From positions 124,001 through 188,000 of the forward strand of contig NW_027096037.1 in the NCBI RefSeq assembly GCF_040115645.1: DNA of 64,000 bases, read 5' to 3'. Numbering within the stretch: the stretch's first letter is position 1; the number at the start of each line of letters is the position of its first letter. This stretch comes from Euwallacea fornicatus. Taxonomy: Eukaryota; Arthropoda; Insecta; Coleoptera; Curculionidae. A model generated the notes under the pieces. It made no database searches. It worked only from the letters and a program-made list of their open reading frames with translations, and was not told the DNA's origin. This document shows positions 1 to 12,445 of the stretch, one piece after another. Position numbers and translations under genes: made by a program.

Positions 1-43
1 CTTTGAGTACTCGAACTCACAACTTTTGGGGCTTTTCAAATAC

Positions 44-63
44 TGAAACTCGATAACTACGGA
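44..63. other. Near-invariant block I of the monomer (one instance)
   Basis: Monomer positions 44-63 contain ctcgataactacgga. The part ataactacgga was unchanged in every monomer I read. The only edits seen near it are isolated: acaggat near 54.00, 57.15 and 58.20 kb, acacgat near 42.98 kb, taaaac in a domain B subtype, and aattcgat near 60.66 kb. The adjoining region is polymorphic. A conserved block between variable ones is expected for a contact site of a sequence-reading protein, but no known motif is matched. Confidence 0.5.
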
Positions 64-111
64 AAATGAGGACCAAATTCCTTAAACAAAGTGTCAAATT
101 AATCAGCACTA

Positions 112-123
112 CGAGGCCTTTAA
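112..123. other. Near-invariant block II of the monomer, with StuI site (one instance)
   Basis: The block cgaggcctttaa (monomer positions 112-123) is preserved in all subtypes, while the bases before it (cactacg, ctcttcg, ctctacg, ctatacg) and after it (agattcac or aaatgtcac) switch between alleles. The only exception I saw within the window is the long monomers near 26,937 and 32,894, which read ttaatatg just after it. The AGGCCT inside predicts a 175-bp ladder on StuI digestion. Confidence 0.5.
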
Positions 124-171
124 GATTCACAACTCATCATCTTTGCATCTAGTTGAGTTTCCAAGAAAAAT

Positions 172-186
172 AGTACTTTGAGTACT
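172..186. other. Short dyad at monomer junction (one instance of a per-monomer element)
   Basis: The sequence agtac-tttga-gtact has complementary 5-bp arms around a 5-base loop and spans the monomer boundary. In the common subtype the loop is tttgt and the arms are unchanged. In the copies near 35.2, 36.8 and 37.3 kb the loop is ttttt with intact arms. Only the rare agaac variants (near 44.68, 48.18, 52.73, 53.25, 54.30, 57.45, 57.63, 58.50 and 58.68 kb) break one arm. The loop therefore changes while the arms stay, which is what a structural or binding element would do. The stem is short, and a neutral explanation by homogenisation remains possible. Confidence 0.55.
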
Positions 187-3100
187 CGAACTCACAACTT
201 TTGGGGCTTTTCAAATACTGAAACTCGATAACTACGGAAAATGAGTACCAAATTCCTTAAACAAAGTGTCAAATTAATCAGCACTACGAGGCCTTTAAGA
301 TTCACAACACATCAAATTTGCATCTAGTTGAATTTCCAAGAAAAATAGTACTTTGTGTACTCGAACACACAACTTTTATGACTTTTCAAATACTGAAACT
401 CGATAACTACGGAAAATGAGTACCAAATTCCTTAAACAAAGTGTCAAATTGATCAGCTCTTCGAGGCCTTTAAGATTCACAACACATCAAATTTGCATCT
501 AGTTGAATTTCCAAGAAAAATAGTACTTTGTGTACTCGAACACACAACTTTTGGGGCTTTTCAAATACTGAAACTCGATAACTACGGAAAATGAGGACCA
601 AATTCCTTAAACAAAGTGTCAAATTAATCAGCACTACGAGGCCTTTAAGATTCACAACACATCAAATTTGCATCTAGTTGAATTTCCAAGAAAAATAGTA
701 CTTTGTGTACTCGAACACACAACTTTTGGGACTTTTCAAATACTGAAACTCGATAACTACGGAAAATGAGTACCAAATTCCTTAAACAATGTGTCAAATT
801 AGTCAGCTCTTCGAGGCCTTTAAGATTCACAACACATCAAATTTGCATCTAGTTGAATTTCCAAGAAAAATAGTACTTTGTGTACTCGAACACACAACTT
901 TTGGGGCTTTTCAAATACTGAAACTCGATAACTACGGAAAATGAGTACCAAATTCCTTAAACAATGTGTCAAATTAATCAGCTCTACGAGGCCTTTAAGA
1001 TTCACAACACATCAAATTTGCATCTAGTTGAATTTCCAAGAAAAATAGTACTTTGTGTACTCGAACACACAACTTTTGGGGCTTTTCAAATACTGAAACT
1101 CGATAACTACGGAAAATGAGTACCAAATTCCTTAAACAATGTGTCAAATTAATCAGCTCTACGAGGCCTTTAAGATTCACAACACATCAACTTTGCATCT
1201 AGTTGAATTTCCTAGAAATACAGTACTTTGTGTACTCGAACACACAACTTTTGGGGCTTTTCAAATACTGAAACTCGATAACTACGGAAAATGAGGACCA
1301 AATTCCTTAAACAAAGTGTCAAATTAATCAGCACTACGAGGCCTTTAAGATTCACAACACATCAAATTTGCATCTAGTTGAATTTCCAAGAAAAATAGTA
1401 CTTTGTGTACTCGAACACACAACTTTTGGGGCTTTTCAAATACTGAAACTCGATAACTACGGAAAATGAGTACCAAATTCCTTAAACAATGTGTCAAATT
1501 AATCAGCTCTACGAGGCCTTTAAGATTCACAACACATCAACTTTGCATCTAGTTGAATTTCCTAGAAATACAGTACTTTGTGTACTCGAACACACAACTT
1601 TTGGGGCTTTTCAAATACTGAAACTCGATAACTACGGAAAATGAGGACCAAATTCCTTAAACAAAGTGTCAAATTAATCAGCACTACGAGGCCTTTAAGA
1701 TTCACAACACATCAACTTTGCATCTAGTTGAATTTCCTAGAAATACAGTACTTTGTGTACTCGAACACACAACTTTTGGGGCTTTTCAAATACTGAAACT
1801 CGATAACTACGGAAAATGAGGACCAAATTCCTTAAACAAAGTGTCAAATTAATCAGCACTACGAGGCCTTTAAGATTCACAACTCATCATCTTTGCATCT
1901 AGTTGAGTTTCCAAGAAAAATAGTACTTTGAGTACTCGAACTCACAACTTTTGGGGCTTTTCAAATACTGAAACTCGATAACTACGGAAAATGAGGACCA
2001 AATTCCTTAAACAAAGTGTCAAATTAATCAGCACTACGAGGCCTTTAAGATTCACAACTCATCATCTTTGCATCTAGTTGAGTTTCCAAGAAAAATAGTA
2101 CTTTGAGTACTCGAACTCACAACTTTTGGGGCTTTTCAAATACTGAAACTCGATAACTACGGAAAATGAGTACCAAATTCCTTAAACAAAGTGTCAAATT
2201 AATCAGCACTACGAGGCCTTTAAGATTCACAACACATCAAATTTGCATCTAGTTGAATTTCCAAGAAAAATAGTACTTTGAGTACTCGAACCCACAACTT
2301 TTGGGGCTTTTCAAACTCTGAAACTCGATAACTACGGAAAATGAGGACCAAATTCCTTAAACAAAGTGTCAAATTAATCAGCACTACGAGGCCTTTAAGA
2401 TTCACAACACATCAAATTTGCATCTAGTTGAATTTCCAAGAAAAATAGTACTTTGTGTAATCGAACACACAACTTTTGGGACTTTTCAAATACTGAAACT
2501 CGATAACTACGGAAAATGAGTACCAAATTCCTTAAACAAAGTGTCAAATTAATCAGCACTACGAGGCCTTTAAGATTCACAACACATCAACTTTTCATCT
2601 AGTTGAATTTCCAAGAAAAATAGTACTTTGTGTACTCGAACACACAACTTTTGGGGCTTTTCAAACTCTGAAACTCGATAACTACGGACAATGAGTACCA
2701 AATTCCTTAAACAAAGTGTCAAATTAATCAGCTCTTCGAGGCCTTTAAAATGTCACAACACATCAACTTGGCATCTAGTTGAATTTCCAAGAAAAATAGT
2801 ACTTTGTGTACTCGAACACACAACTTTTGGGACTTTTCAAATACTGAAACTCGATAACTACGGAAAATGAGTACCAAATTCCTTAAACAAAGTGTCAAAT
2901 TGATCAGCTCTTCGAGGCCTTTAAGATTCACAACACATCAAATTTGCATCTAGTTGAATTTCCAAGAAAAAGAGTACTTTGTGTACTCGAACACACAACT
3001 TTTGGGGCTTTTCAAATACTGAAACTCGATAACTACGGAAAATGAGTACCAAATTCCTTAAACAATGTGTCAAATTAGTCAGCTCTTCGAGGCCTTTAAA

Positions 3101-4908
3101 ATGTCACAACACATCATCTTTGCATCTTGATGAATTTTCAAGAAATATAGTACTTTGTGTACTCGAACACACAACTTTTGTGACTTTTCAAACTCTGAAA
3201 CTCGATAACTACGGAAAATGAGGACCAAATTCCTTAAACAAAGTGTCAAATTAATCAGCTCTTCGAGGCCTTTAAAATGTCACAACACATCATCTTTGCA
3301 TCTTGATGAATTTCCAAGAAATATAGTACTTTGTGTACTCGAACACACAACTTTTGTGACTTTTCAAACTCTGAAACTCGATAACTACGGAAAATGAGGA
3401 CCAAATTCCTTAAACAAAGTGTCAAATTAATCAGCACTACGAGGCCTTTAAGATTCACAACACATCAAATTTGCATCTAGTTGAATTTCCAAGAAAAATA
3501 GTACTTTGTGTACTCGAACACACAACTTTTGGGACTTTTCAAATACTGAAACTCGATAACTACGGAAAATGAGTACCAAATTCCTTAAACAATGTGTCAA
3601 ATTAGTCAGCTCTTCGAGGCCTTTAAGATTCACAACACATCAAATTTGCATCTAGTTGAATTTCCAAGAAAAATAGTACTTTGTGTACTCGAACACACAA
3701 CTTTTGGGGCTTTTCAAATACTGAAACTCGATAACTACGGAAAATGAGTACCAAATTCCTTAAACAATGTGTCAAATTAATCAGCTCTACGAGGCCTTTA
3801 AGATTCACAACACATCAAATTTGCATCTAGTTGAATTTCCAAGAAAAATAGTACTTTGTGTACTCGAACACACAACTTTTATGACTTTTCAAATACTGAA
3901 ACTCGATAACTACGGAAAATGAGGACCAAATTCCTTAAACAAAGTGTCAAATTAATCAGCACTACGAGGCCTTTAAGATTCACAACACATCAAATTTGCA
4001 TCTAGTTGAATTTCCAAGAAAAATAGTACTTTGTGTACTCGAACACACAACTTTTGGGGCTTTTCAAATACTGAAACTCGATAACTACGGAAAATGAGGA
4101 CCAAATTCCTTAAACAAAGTGTCAAATTAATCAGCACTACGAGGCCTTTAAGATTCACAACTCATCATCTTTGCATCTAGTTGAGTTTCCAAGAAAAATA
4201 GTACTTTGAGTACTCGAACTCACAACTTTTGGGGCTTTTCAAATACTGAAACTCGATAACTACGGAAAATGAGGACCAAATTCCTTAAACAAAGTGTCAA
4301 ATTAATCAGCACTACGAGGCCTTTAAGATTCACAACTCATCATCTTTGCATCTAGTTGAGTTTCCAAGAAAAATAGTACTTTGAGTACTCGAACTCACAA
4401 CTTTTGGGGCTTTTCAAATACTGAAACTCGATAACTACGGAAAATGAGTACCAAATTCCTTAAACAAAGTGTCAAATTAATCAGCTCTTCGAGGCCTTTA
4501 AAATGTCACAACACATCATCTTTGCATCTTGATGAATTTCCAAGAAATATAGTACTTTGTGTACTCGAACACACAACTTTTGTGACTTTTCAAACTCTGA
4601 AACTCGATAACTACGGAAAATGAGGACCAAATTCCTTAAACAAAGTGTCAAATTAATCAACTCTTCGAGGCCTTTAAAATGTCACAACACATCAACTTGG
4701 CATCTAGTTGAATTTCCAAGAAAAATAGTACTTTGTGTACTCGAACACACAACTTTTGGGACTTTTCAAATACTGAAACTCGATAACTACGGAAAATGAG
4801 TACCAAATTCCTTAAACAAAGTGTCAAATTGATCAGCTCTTCGAGGCCTTTAAGATTCACAACACATCAAATTTGCATCTAGTTGAATTTCCAAGAAAAA
4901 GAGTACTT

Positions 4909-7611
4909 TGTGTACTCGAACACACAACTTTTGGGGCTTTTCAAATACTGAAACTCGATAACTACGGAAAATGAGTACCAAATTCCTTAAACAATGTGTC
5001 AAATTAGTCAGCTCTTCGAGGCCTTTAAAATGTCACAACACATCATCTTTGCATCTTGATGAATTTTCAAGAAAAATAGTACTTTGTGTACTCGAACACA
5101 CAACTTTTGTGACTTTTCAAACTCTGAAACTCGATAACTACGGAAAATGAGGACCAAATTCCTTAAACAATGTGTCAAATTAGTCAGCTCTTCGAGGCCT
5201 TTAAAATGTCACAACACATCATCTTTGCATCTTGATGAATTTTCAAGAAAAATAGTACTTTGTGTACTCGAACACACAACTTTTGTGACTTTTCAAACTC
5301 TGAAACTCGATAACTACGGACAATTAGTACCAAATTCCTTAAACAATGTGTCAAATTAATCAGCTATACGAGGCCTTTAAGATTCACAACTCATCATCTT
5401 TGCATCTAGTTGAATTTCCAAGAAAAATAGTACTTTGTGTACTCGAACACACAACTTTTGGGGCTTTTCAAACTCTGAAACTCGATAACTACGGAAAATG
5501 AGTACCAAATTCCTTAAACAAAGTGTCAAATTGATCAGCTCTTCGAGGCCTTTAAGATTCACAACACATCAAATTTGCATCTAGTTGAATTTCCAAGAAA
5601 AAGAGTACTTTGTGTACTCGAACACACAACTTTTGGGGCTTTTCAAATACTGAAACTCGATAACTACGGAAAATGAGTACCAAATTCCTTAAACAAAGTG
5701 TCAAATTGATCAGCTCTTCGAGGCCTTTAAGATTCACAACACATCAAATTTGCATCTAGTTGAATTTCCAAGAAAAAGAGTACTTTGTGTACTCGAACAC
5801 ACAACTTTTGGGGCTTTTCAAATACTGAAACTCGATAACTACGGAAAATGAGTACCAAATTCCTTAAACAAAGTGTCAAATTAATCAGCTCTTCGAGGCC
5901 TTTAAAATGTCACAACACATCATCTTTGCATCTTGATGAATTTCCAAGAAATATAGTACTTTGTGTACTCGAACACACAACTTTTGTGACTTTTCAAACT
6001 CTGAAACTCGATAACTACGGAAAATGAGGACCAAATTCCTTAAACAAAGTGTCAAATTGATCAGCTCTTCGAGGCCTTTAAGATTCACAACACATCAAAT
6101 TTGCATCTAGTTGAATTTCCAAGAAAAATAGTACTTTGTGTACTCGAACACACAACTTTTGGGGCTTTTCAAATACTGAAACTCGATAACTACGGAAAAT
6201 GAGTACCAAATTCCTTAAACAATGTGTCAAATTAATCAGCTCTACGAGGCCTTTAAGATTCACAACACATCAAATTTGCATCTAGTTGAATTTCCAAGAA
6301 AAATAGTACTTTGTGTACTCGAACACACAACTTTTATGACTTTTCAAATACTGAAACTCGATAACTACGGAAAATGAGTACCAAATTCCTTAAACAATGT
6401 GTCAAATTAATCAGCTCTTCGAGGCCTTTAAAATGTCACAACACATCATCTTTGCATCTTGATGAATTTCCAAGAAATATAGTACTTTGTGTACTCGAAC
6501 ACACAACTTTTGTGACTTTTCAAACTCTGAAACTCGATAACTACGGAAAATGAGGACCAAATTCCTTAAACAAAGTGTCAAATTAATCAGCTCTTCGAGG
6601 CCTTTAAAATGTCACAACACATCAACTTGGCATCTAGTTGAATTTCCAAGAAAAATAGTACTTTGTGTACTCGAACACACAACTTTTGGGACTTTTCAAA
6701 TACTGAAACTCGATAACTACGGAAAATGAGTACCAAATTCCTTAAACAAAGTGTCAAATTGATCAGCTCTTCGAGGCCTTTAAGATTCACAACACATCAA
6801 ATTTGCATCTAGTTGAATTTCCAAGAAAAATAGTACTTTGTGTACTCGAACACACAACTTTTGGGGCTTTTCAAATACTGAAACTCGATAACTACGGAAA
6901 ATGAGGACCAAATTCCTTAAACAAAGTGTCAAATTAATCAGCACTACGAGGCCTTTAAGATTCACAACACATCAACTTTGCATCTAGTTGAATTTCCTAG
7001 AAATACAGTACTTTGTGTACTCGAACACACAACTTTTGGGGCTTTTCAAATACTGAAACTCGATAACTACGGAAAATGAGGACCAAATTCCTTAAACAAA
7101 GTGTCAAATTAATCAGCACTACGAGGCCTTTAAGATTCACAACTCATCATCTTTGCATCTAGTTGAGTTTCCAAGAAAAATAGTACTTTGAGTACTCGAA
7201 CTCACAACTTTTGGGGCTTTTCAAATACTGAAACTCGATAACTACGGAAAATGAGGACCAAATTCCTTAAACAAAGTGTCAAATTAATCAGCACTACGAG
7301 GCCTTTAAGATTCACAACTCATCATCTTTGCATCTAGTTGAGTTTCCAAGAAAAATAGTACTTTGAGTACTCGAACTCACAACTTTTGGGGCTTTTCAAA
7401 TACTGAAACTCGATAACTACGGAAAATGAGGACCAAATTCCTTAAACAAAGTGTCAAATTAATCAGCACTACGAGGCCTTTAAGATTCACAACACATCAA
7501 ATTTGCATCTAGTTGAATTTCCAAGAAAAATAGTACTTTGTGTACTCGAACTCACAACTTTTGGGGCTTTTCAAATACTGAAACTCGATAACTACGGAAA
7601 ATGAGTACCAA
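4909..7611 (+). repeat. Mosaic satellite segment, rich in 176-bp monomers
   Basis: This stretch holds six of the long monomers (near 5,028, 5,204, 5,906, 6,431 and 6,607, with another cluster just beyond). Parts are copied elsewhere: 4.85-5.49 kb matches 27.29-27.92 kb at offset 22,435, and 6,780-7,440 matches 12,040-12,700 at offset 5,260. It contains one of the few domain A monomers with the ggacaattag allele (near 5,318), followed by ctatacg. No gene or insertion is seen. Confidence 0.85.
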
Positions 7612-10600
7612 ATTCCTTAAACAAAGTGTCAAATTAATCAGCACTACGAGGCCTTTAAGATTCACAACACATCAAATTTGCATCTAGTTGAATTTCCAAG
7701 AAAAATAGTACTTTGTGTACTCGAACTCACAACTTTTGGGGCTTTTCAAATACTGTAACTCGATAACTACGGAAAATGAGTACCAAATTCCTTAAACAAT
7801 GTGTCAAATTAGTCAGCTCTTCGAGGCCTTTAAAATGTCACAACACATCATCTTTGCATCTTGATGAATTTTCAAGAAAAATAGTACTTTGTGTACTCGA
7901 ACACACAACTTTTGTGACTTTTCAAACTCTGAAACTCGATAACTACGGAAAATGAGTACCAAATTCCTTAAACAATGTGTCAAATTAGTCAGCTCTTCGA
8001 GGCCTTTAAAATGTCACAACACATCATCTTTGCATCTTGATGAATTTTCAAGAAAAATAGTACTTTGTGTACTCGAACACACAACTTTTGTGACTTTTCA
8101 AACTCTGAAACTCGATAACTACGGAAAATGAGTACCAAATTCCTTAAACAATGTGTCAAATTAGTCAGCTCTTCGAGGCCTTTAAAATGTCACAACACAT
8201 CATCTTTGCATCTTGATGAATTTTCAAGAAAAATAGTACTTTGTGTACTCGAACACACAACTTTTGTGACTTTTCAAACTCTGAAACTCGATAACTACGG
8301 ACAATTAGTACCAAATTCCTTAAACAATGTGTCAAATTAATCAGCTATACGAGGCCTTTAAGATTCACAACTCATCATCTTTGCATCTAGTTGAATTTCC
8401 AAGAAAAATAGTACTTTGTGTACTCGAACACACAACTTTTGGGGCTTTTCAAACTCTGAAACTCGATAACTACGGAAAATGAGTACCAAATTCCTTAAAC
8501 AAAGTGTCAAATTGATCAGCTCTTCGAGGCCTTTAAGATTCACAACACATCAAATTTGCATCTAGTTGAATTTCCAAGAAAAAGAGTACTTTGTGTACTC
8601 GAACACACAACTTTTGGGGCTTTTCAAATACTGAAACTCGATAACTACGGAAAATGAGTACCAAATTCCTTAAACAAAGTGTCAAATTGATCAGCTCTTC
8701 GAGGCCTTTAAGATTCACAACACATCAAATTTGCATCTAGTTGAATTTCCAAGAAAAAGAGTACTTTGTGTACTCGAACACACAACTTTTGGGGCTTTTC
8801 AAATACTGAAACTCGATAACTACGGAAAATGAGTACCAAATTCCTTAAACAAAGTGTCAAATTAATCAGCACTACGAGGCCTTTAAGATTCACAACACAT
8901 CAAATTTGCATCTAGTTGAATTTCCAAGAAAAATAGTACTTTGTGTAATCGAACACACAACTTTTGGGACTTTTCAAATACTGTAACTCGATAACTACGG
9001 AAAATGAGTACCAAATTCCTTAAACAAAGTGTCAAATTAATCAGCACTACGAGGCCTTTAAGATTCACAACACATCAACTTTTCATCTAGTTGAATTTCC
9101 AAGAAAAATAGTACTTTGTGTACTCGAACACACAACTTTTGGGGCTTTTCAAACTCTGAAACTCGATAACTACGGACAATGAGTACCAAATTCCTTAAAC
9201 AAAGTGTCAAATTAATCAGCTCTTCGAGGCCTTTAAAATGTCACAACACATCAACTTGGCATCTAGTTGAATTTCCAAGAAAAATAGTACTTTGTGTACT
9301 CGAACACACAACTTTTGGGGCTTTTCAAATACTGAAACTCGATAACTACGGAAAATGAGTACCAAATTCCTTAAACAATGTGTCAAATTAGTCAGCTCTT
9401 CGAGGCCTTTAAAATGTCACAACACATCATCTTTGCATCTTGATGAATTTTCAAGAAAAATAGTACTTTGTGTACTCGAACACACAACTTTTGTGACTTT
9501 TCAAACTCTGAAACTCGATAACTACGGAAAATGAGGACCAAATTCCTTAAACAAAGTGTCAAATTAATCAGCACTACGAGGCCTTTAAGATTCACAACAC
9601 ATCAAATTTGCATCTAGTTGAATTTCCAAGAAAAATAGTACTTTGTGTACTCGAACACACAACTTTTGTGACTTTTCAAACTCTGAAACTCGATAACTAC
9701 GGAAAATGAGGACCAAATTCCTTAAACAAAGTGTCAAATTAATCAGCACTACGAGGCCTTTAAGATTCACAACACATCAAATTTGCATCTAGTTGAATTT
9801 CCAAGAAAAATAGTACTTTGTGTACTCGAACTCACAACTTTTGGGGCTTTTCAAATACTGTAACTCGATAACTACGGAAAATGAGTACCAAATTCCTTAA
9901 ACAATGTGTCAAATTAGTCAGCTCTTCGAGGCCTTTAAAATGTCACAACACATCATCTTTGCATCTTGATGAATTTTCAAGAAAAATAGTACTTTGTGTA
10001 CTCGAACACACAACTTTTGTGACTTTTCAAACTCTGAAACTCGATAACTACGGAAAATGAGTACCAAATTCCTTAAACAATGTGTCAAATTAGTCAGCTC
10101 TTCGAGGCCTTTAAAATGTCACAACACATCATCTTTGCATCTTGATGAATTTTCAAGAAAAATAGTACTTTGTGTACTCGAACACACAACTTTTGTGACT
10201 TTTCAAACTCTGAAACTCGATAACTACGGACAATTAGTACCAAATTCCTTAAACAATGTGTCAAATTAATCAGCTATACGAGGCCTTTAAGATTCACAAC
10301 TCATCATCTTTGCATCTAGTTGAATTTCCAAGAAAAATAGTACTTTGTGTACTCGAACACACAACTTTTGGGGCTTTTCAAACTCTGAAACTCGATAACT
10401 ACGGAAAATGAGTACCAAATTCCTTAAACAAAGTGTCAAATTGATCAGCTCTTCGAGGCCTTTAAGATTCACAACACATCAAATTTGCATCTAGTTGAAT
10501 TTCCAAGAAAAAGAGTACTTTGTGTACTCGAACACACAACTTTTGGGGCTTTTCAAATACTGAAACTCGATAACTACGGAAAATGAGTACCAAATTCCTT

Positions 10601-11675
10601 AAACAAAGTGTCAAATTGATCAGCTCTTCGAGGCCTTTAAGATTCACAACACATCAAATTTGCATCTAGTTGAATTTCCAAGAAAAAGAGTACTTTGTGT
10701 ACTCGAACACACAACTTTTGGGGCTTTTCAAATACTGAAACTCGATAACTACGGAAAATGAGTACCAAATTCCTTAAACAAAGTGTCAAATTAATCAGCA
10801 CTACGAGGCCTTTAAGATTCACAACACATCAAATTTGCATCTAGTTGAATTTCCAAGAAAAATAGTACTTTGTGTAATCGAACACACAACTTTTGGGACT
10901 TTTCAAATACTGTAACTCGATAACTACGGAAAATGAGTACCAAATTCCTTAAACAAAGTGTCAAATTAATCAGCACTACGAGGCCTTTAAGATTCACAAC
11001 ACATCAACTTTTCATCTAGTTGAATTTCCAAGAAAAATAGTACTTTGTGTACTCGAACACACAACTTTTGGGGCTTTTCAAACTCTGAAACTCGATAACT
11101 ACGGACAATGAGTACCAAATTCCTTAAACAAAGTGTCAAATTAATCAGCTCTTCGAGGCCTTTAAAATGTCACAACACATCAACTTGGCATCTAGTTGAA
11201 TTTCCAAGAAAAATAGTACTTTGTGTACTCGAACACACAACTTTTGGGGCTTTTCAAATACTGAAACTCGATAACTACGGAAAATGAGTACCAAATTCCT
11301 TAAACAATGTGTCAAATTAGTCAGCTCTTCGAGGCCTTTAAAATGTCACAACACATCATCTTTGCATCTTGATGAATTTTCAAGAAAAATAGTACTTTGT
11401 GTACTCGAACACACAACTTTTGTGACTTTTCAAACTCTGAAACTCGATAACTACGGAAAATGAGGACCAAATTCCTTAAACAAAGTGTCAAATTAATCAG
11501 CACTACGAGGCCTTTAAGATTCACAACACATCAAATTTGCATCTAGTTGAATTTCCAAGAAAAATAGTACTTTGTGTACTCGAACACACAACTTTTGTGA
11601 CTTTTCAAACTCTGAAACTCGATAACTACGGAAAATGAGGACCAAATTCCTTAAACAAAGTGTCAAATTAATCAG
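7612..11675 (+). repeat. Tandem HOR, 12-mer (2,105 bp) followed by 11-mer (1,929 bp)
   Basis: Landmarks repeat 1,929 bp apart from about 8.13 to 9.74 kb (partner 10.06 to 11.67 kb). The upstream landmark tactgtaact lies at 7,756 and 9,861, 2,105 bp apart. The difference is one 176-bp monomer: the first unit has three consecutive gtgac/tcttgatg monomers (near 7,835, 8,010 and 8,187), the second has two (9,938 and 10,116). Counts agree: 7x175 + 5x176 = 2,105 and 7x175 + 4x176 = 1,929. The tgtaact variant occurs twice per unit and I saw it nowhere else. The match ends at about 9,746/11,675 (cactac against ctcttc). Confidence 0.9.
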
Positions 11676-12445
11676 CTCTTCGAGGCCTTTAAAATGTCAC
11701 AACACATCATCTTTGCATCTTGATGAATTTCCAAGAAATATAGTACTTTGTGTACTCGAACACACAACTTTTGTGACTTTTCAAACTCTGAAACTCGATA
11801 ACTACGGAAAATGAGGACCAAATTCCTTAAACAAAGTGTCAAATTGATCAGCTCTTCGAGGCCTTTAAGATTCACAACACATCAAATTTGCATCTAGTTG
11901 AATTTCCAAGAAAAATAGTACTTTGTGTACTCGAACACACAACTTTTGGGGCTTTTCAAATACTGAAACTCGATAACTACGGAAAATGAGGACCAAATTC
12001 CTTAAACAAAGTGTCAAATTAATCAGCACTACGAGGCCTTTAAGATTCACAACACATCAAATTTGCATCTAGTTGAATTTCCAAGAAAAATAGTACTTTG
12101 TGTACTCGAACACACAACTTTTGGGGCTTTTCAAATACTGAAACTCGATAACTACGGAAAATGAGGACCAAATTCCTTAAACAAAGTGTCAAATTAATCA
12201 GCACTACGAGGCCTTTAAGATTCACAACACATCAACTTTGCATCTAGTTGAATTTCCTAGAAATACAGTACTTTGTGTACTCGAACACACAACTTTTGGG
12301 GCTTTTCAAATACTGAAACTCGATAACTACGGAAAATGAGGACCAAATTCCTTAAACAAAGTGTCAAATTAATCAGCACTACGAGGCCTTTAAGATTCAC
12401 AACTCATCATCTTTGCATCTAGTTGAGTTTCCAAGAAAAATAGTA
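11676..12445 (+). repeat. Satellite linker between HORs
   Basis: Four to five monomers join the 11-mer to block alpha copy 2. The segment from about 12,040 onward matches 6,780-7,440 (offset 5,260), including a cctagaaatacag monomer near 12,256 followed by gag/ctc monomers. It is plain satellite with nothing else inside. Confidence 0.85.

Larger units (their letters stand above)
1..175 (+). repeat. Reference monomer (175 bp)
   Basis: This first copy is used for monomer numbering. Position 6 is A (ctttgagtact) and positions 16-18 are ctc, which belong to the gag/ctc subtype. The 134-141 region reads tcatcatc and 155-159 reads gagtt, both diagnostic of the same subtype. Later monomers mostly have T at 6 with cac at 16-18. 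The subtype recurs as singles or adjacent pairs throughout domain A (for example near 1,890, 2,065, 4,165, 4,340, 7,145 and 7,320) and serves as an HOR landmark. It uniquely carries the perfect 8-bp palindrome gagtactc at positions 5-12. Confidence 0.9.
1..4908 (+). repeat. HOR block alpha, copy 1 (about 28 monomers)
   Basis: This stretch matches 12,446-17,353 base for base wherever I compared them, including rare variants: caactctt near 4,655 and 17,100, cttttcat near 2,590 and 15,037, tgtaatcg near 2,457 and 14,902, and ttttcaagaaatatag near 3,135 and 15,580. The match ends at 4,909, where this copy reads aaaagagtac and copy 2 reads aaaatagtac. Because the window starts inside the match, its left edge is unknown. 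Within the block, three monomers with cctagaaatacag (near 1,211, 1,561 and 1,736) precede two gag/ctc monomers. Confidence 0.9.

Noticed and set aside
24..36. G-quadruplex from the tttggggctttt stretch
   Set aside because: There is one G run per 175 bp, too far apart to form a local quadruplex.
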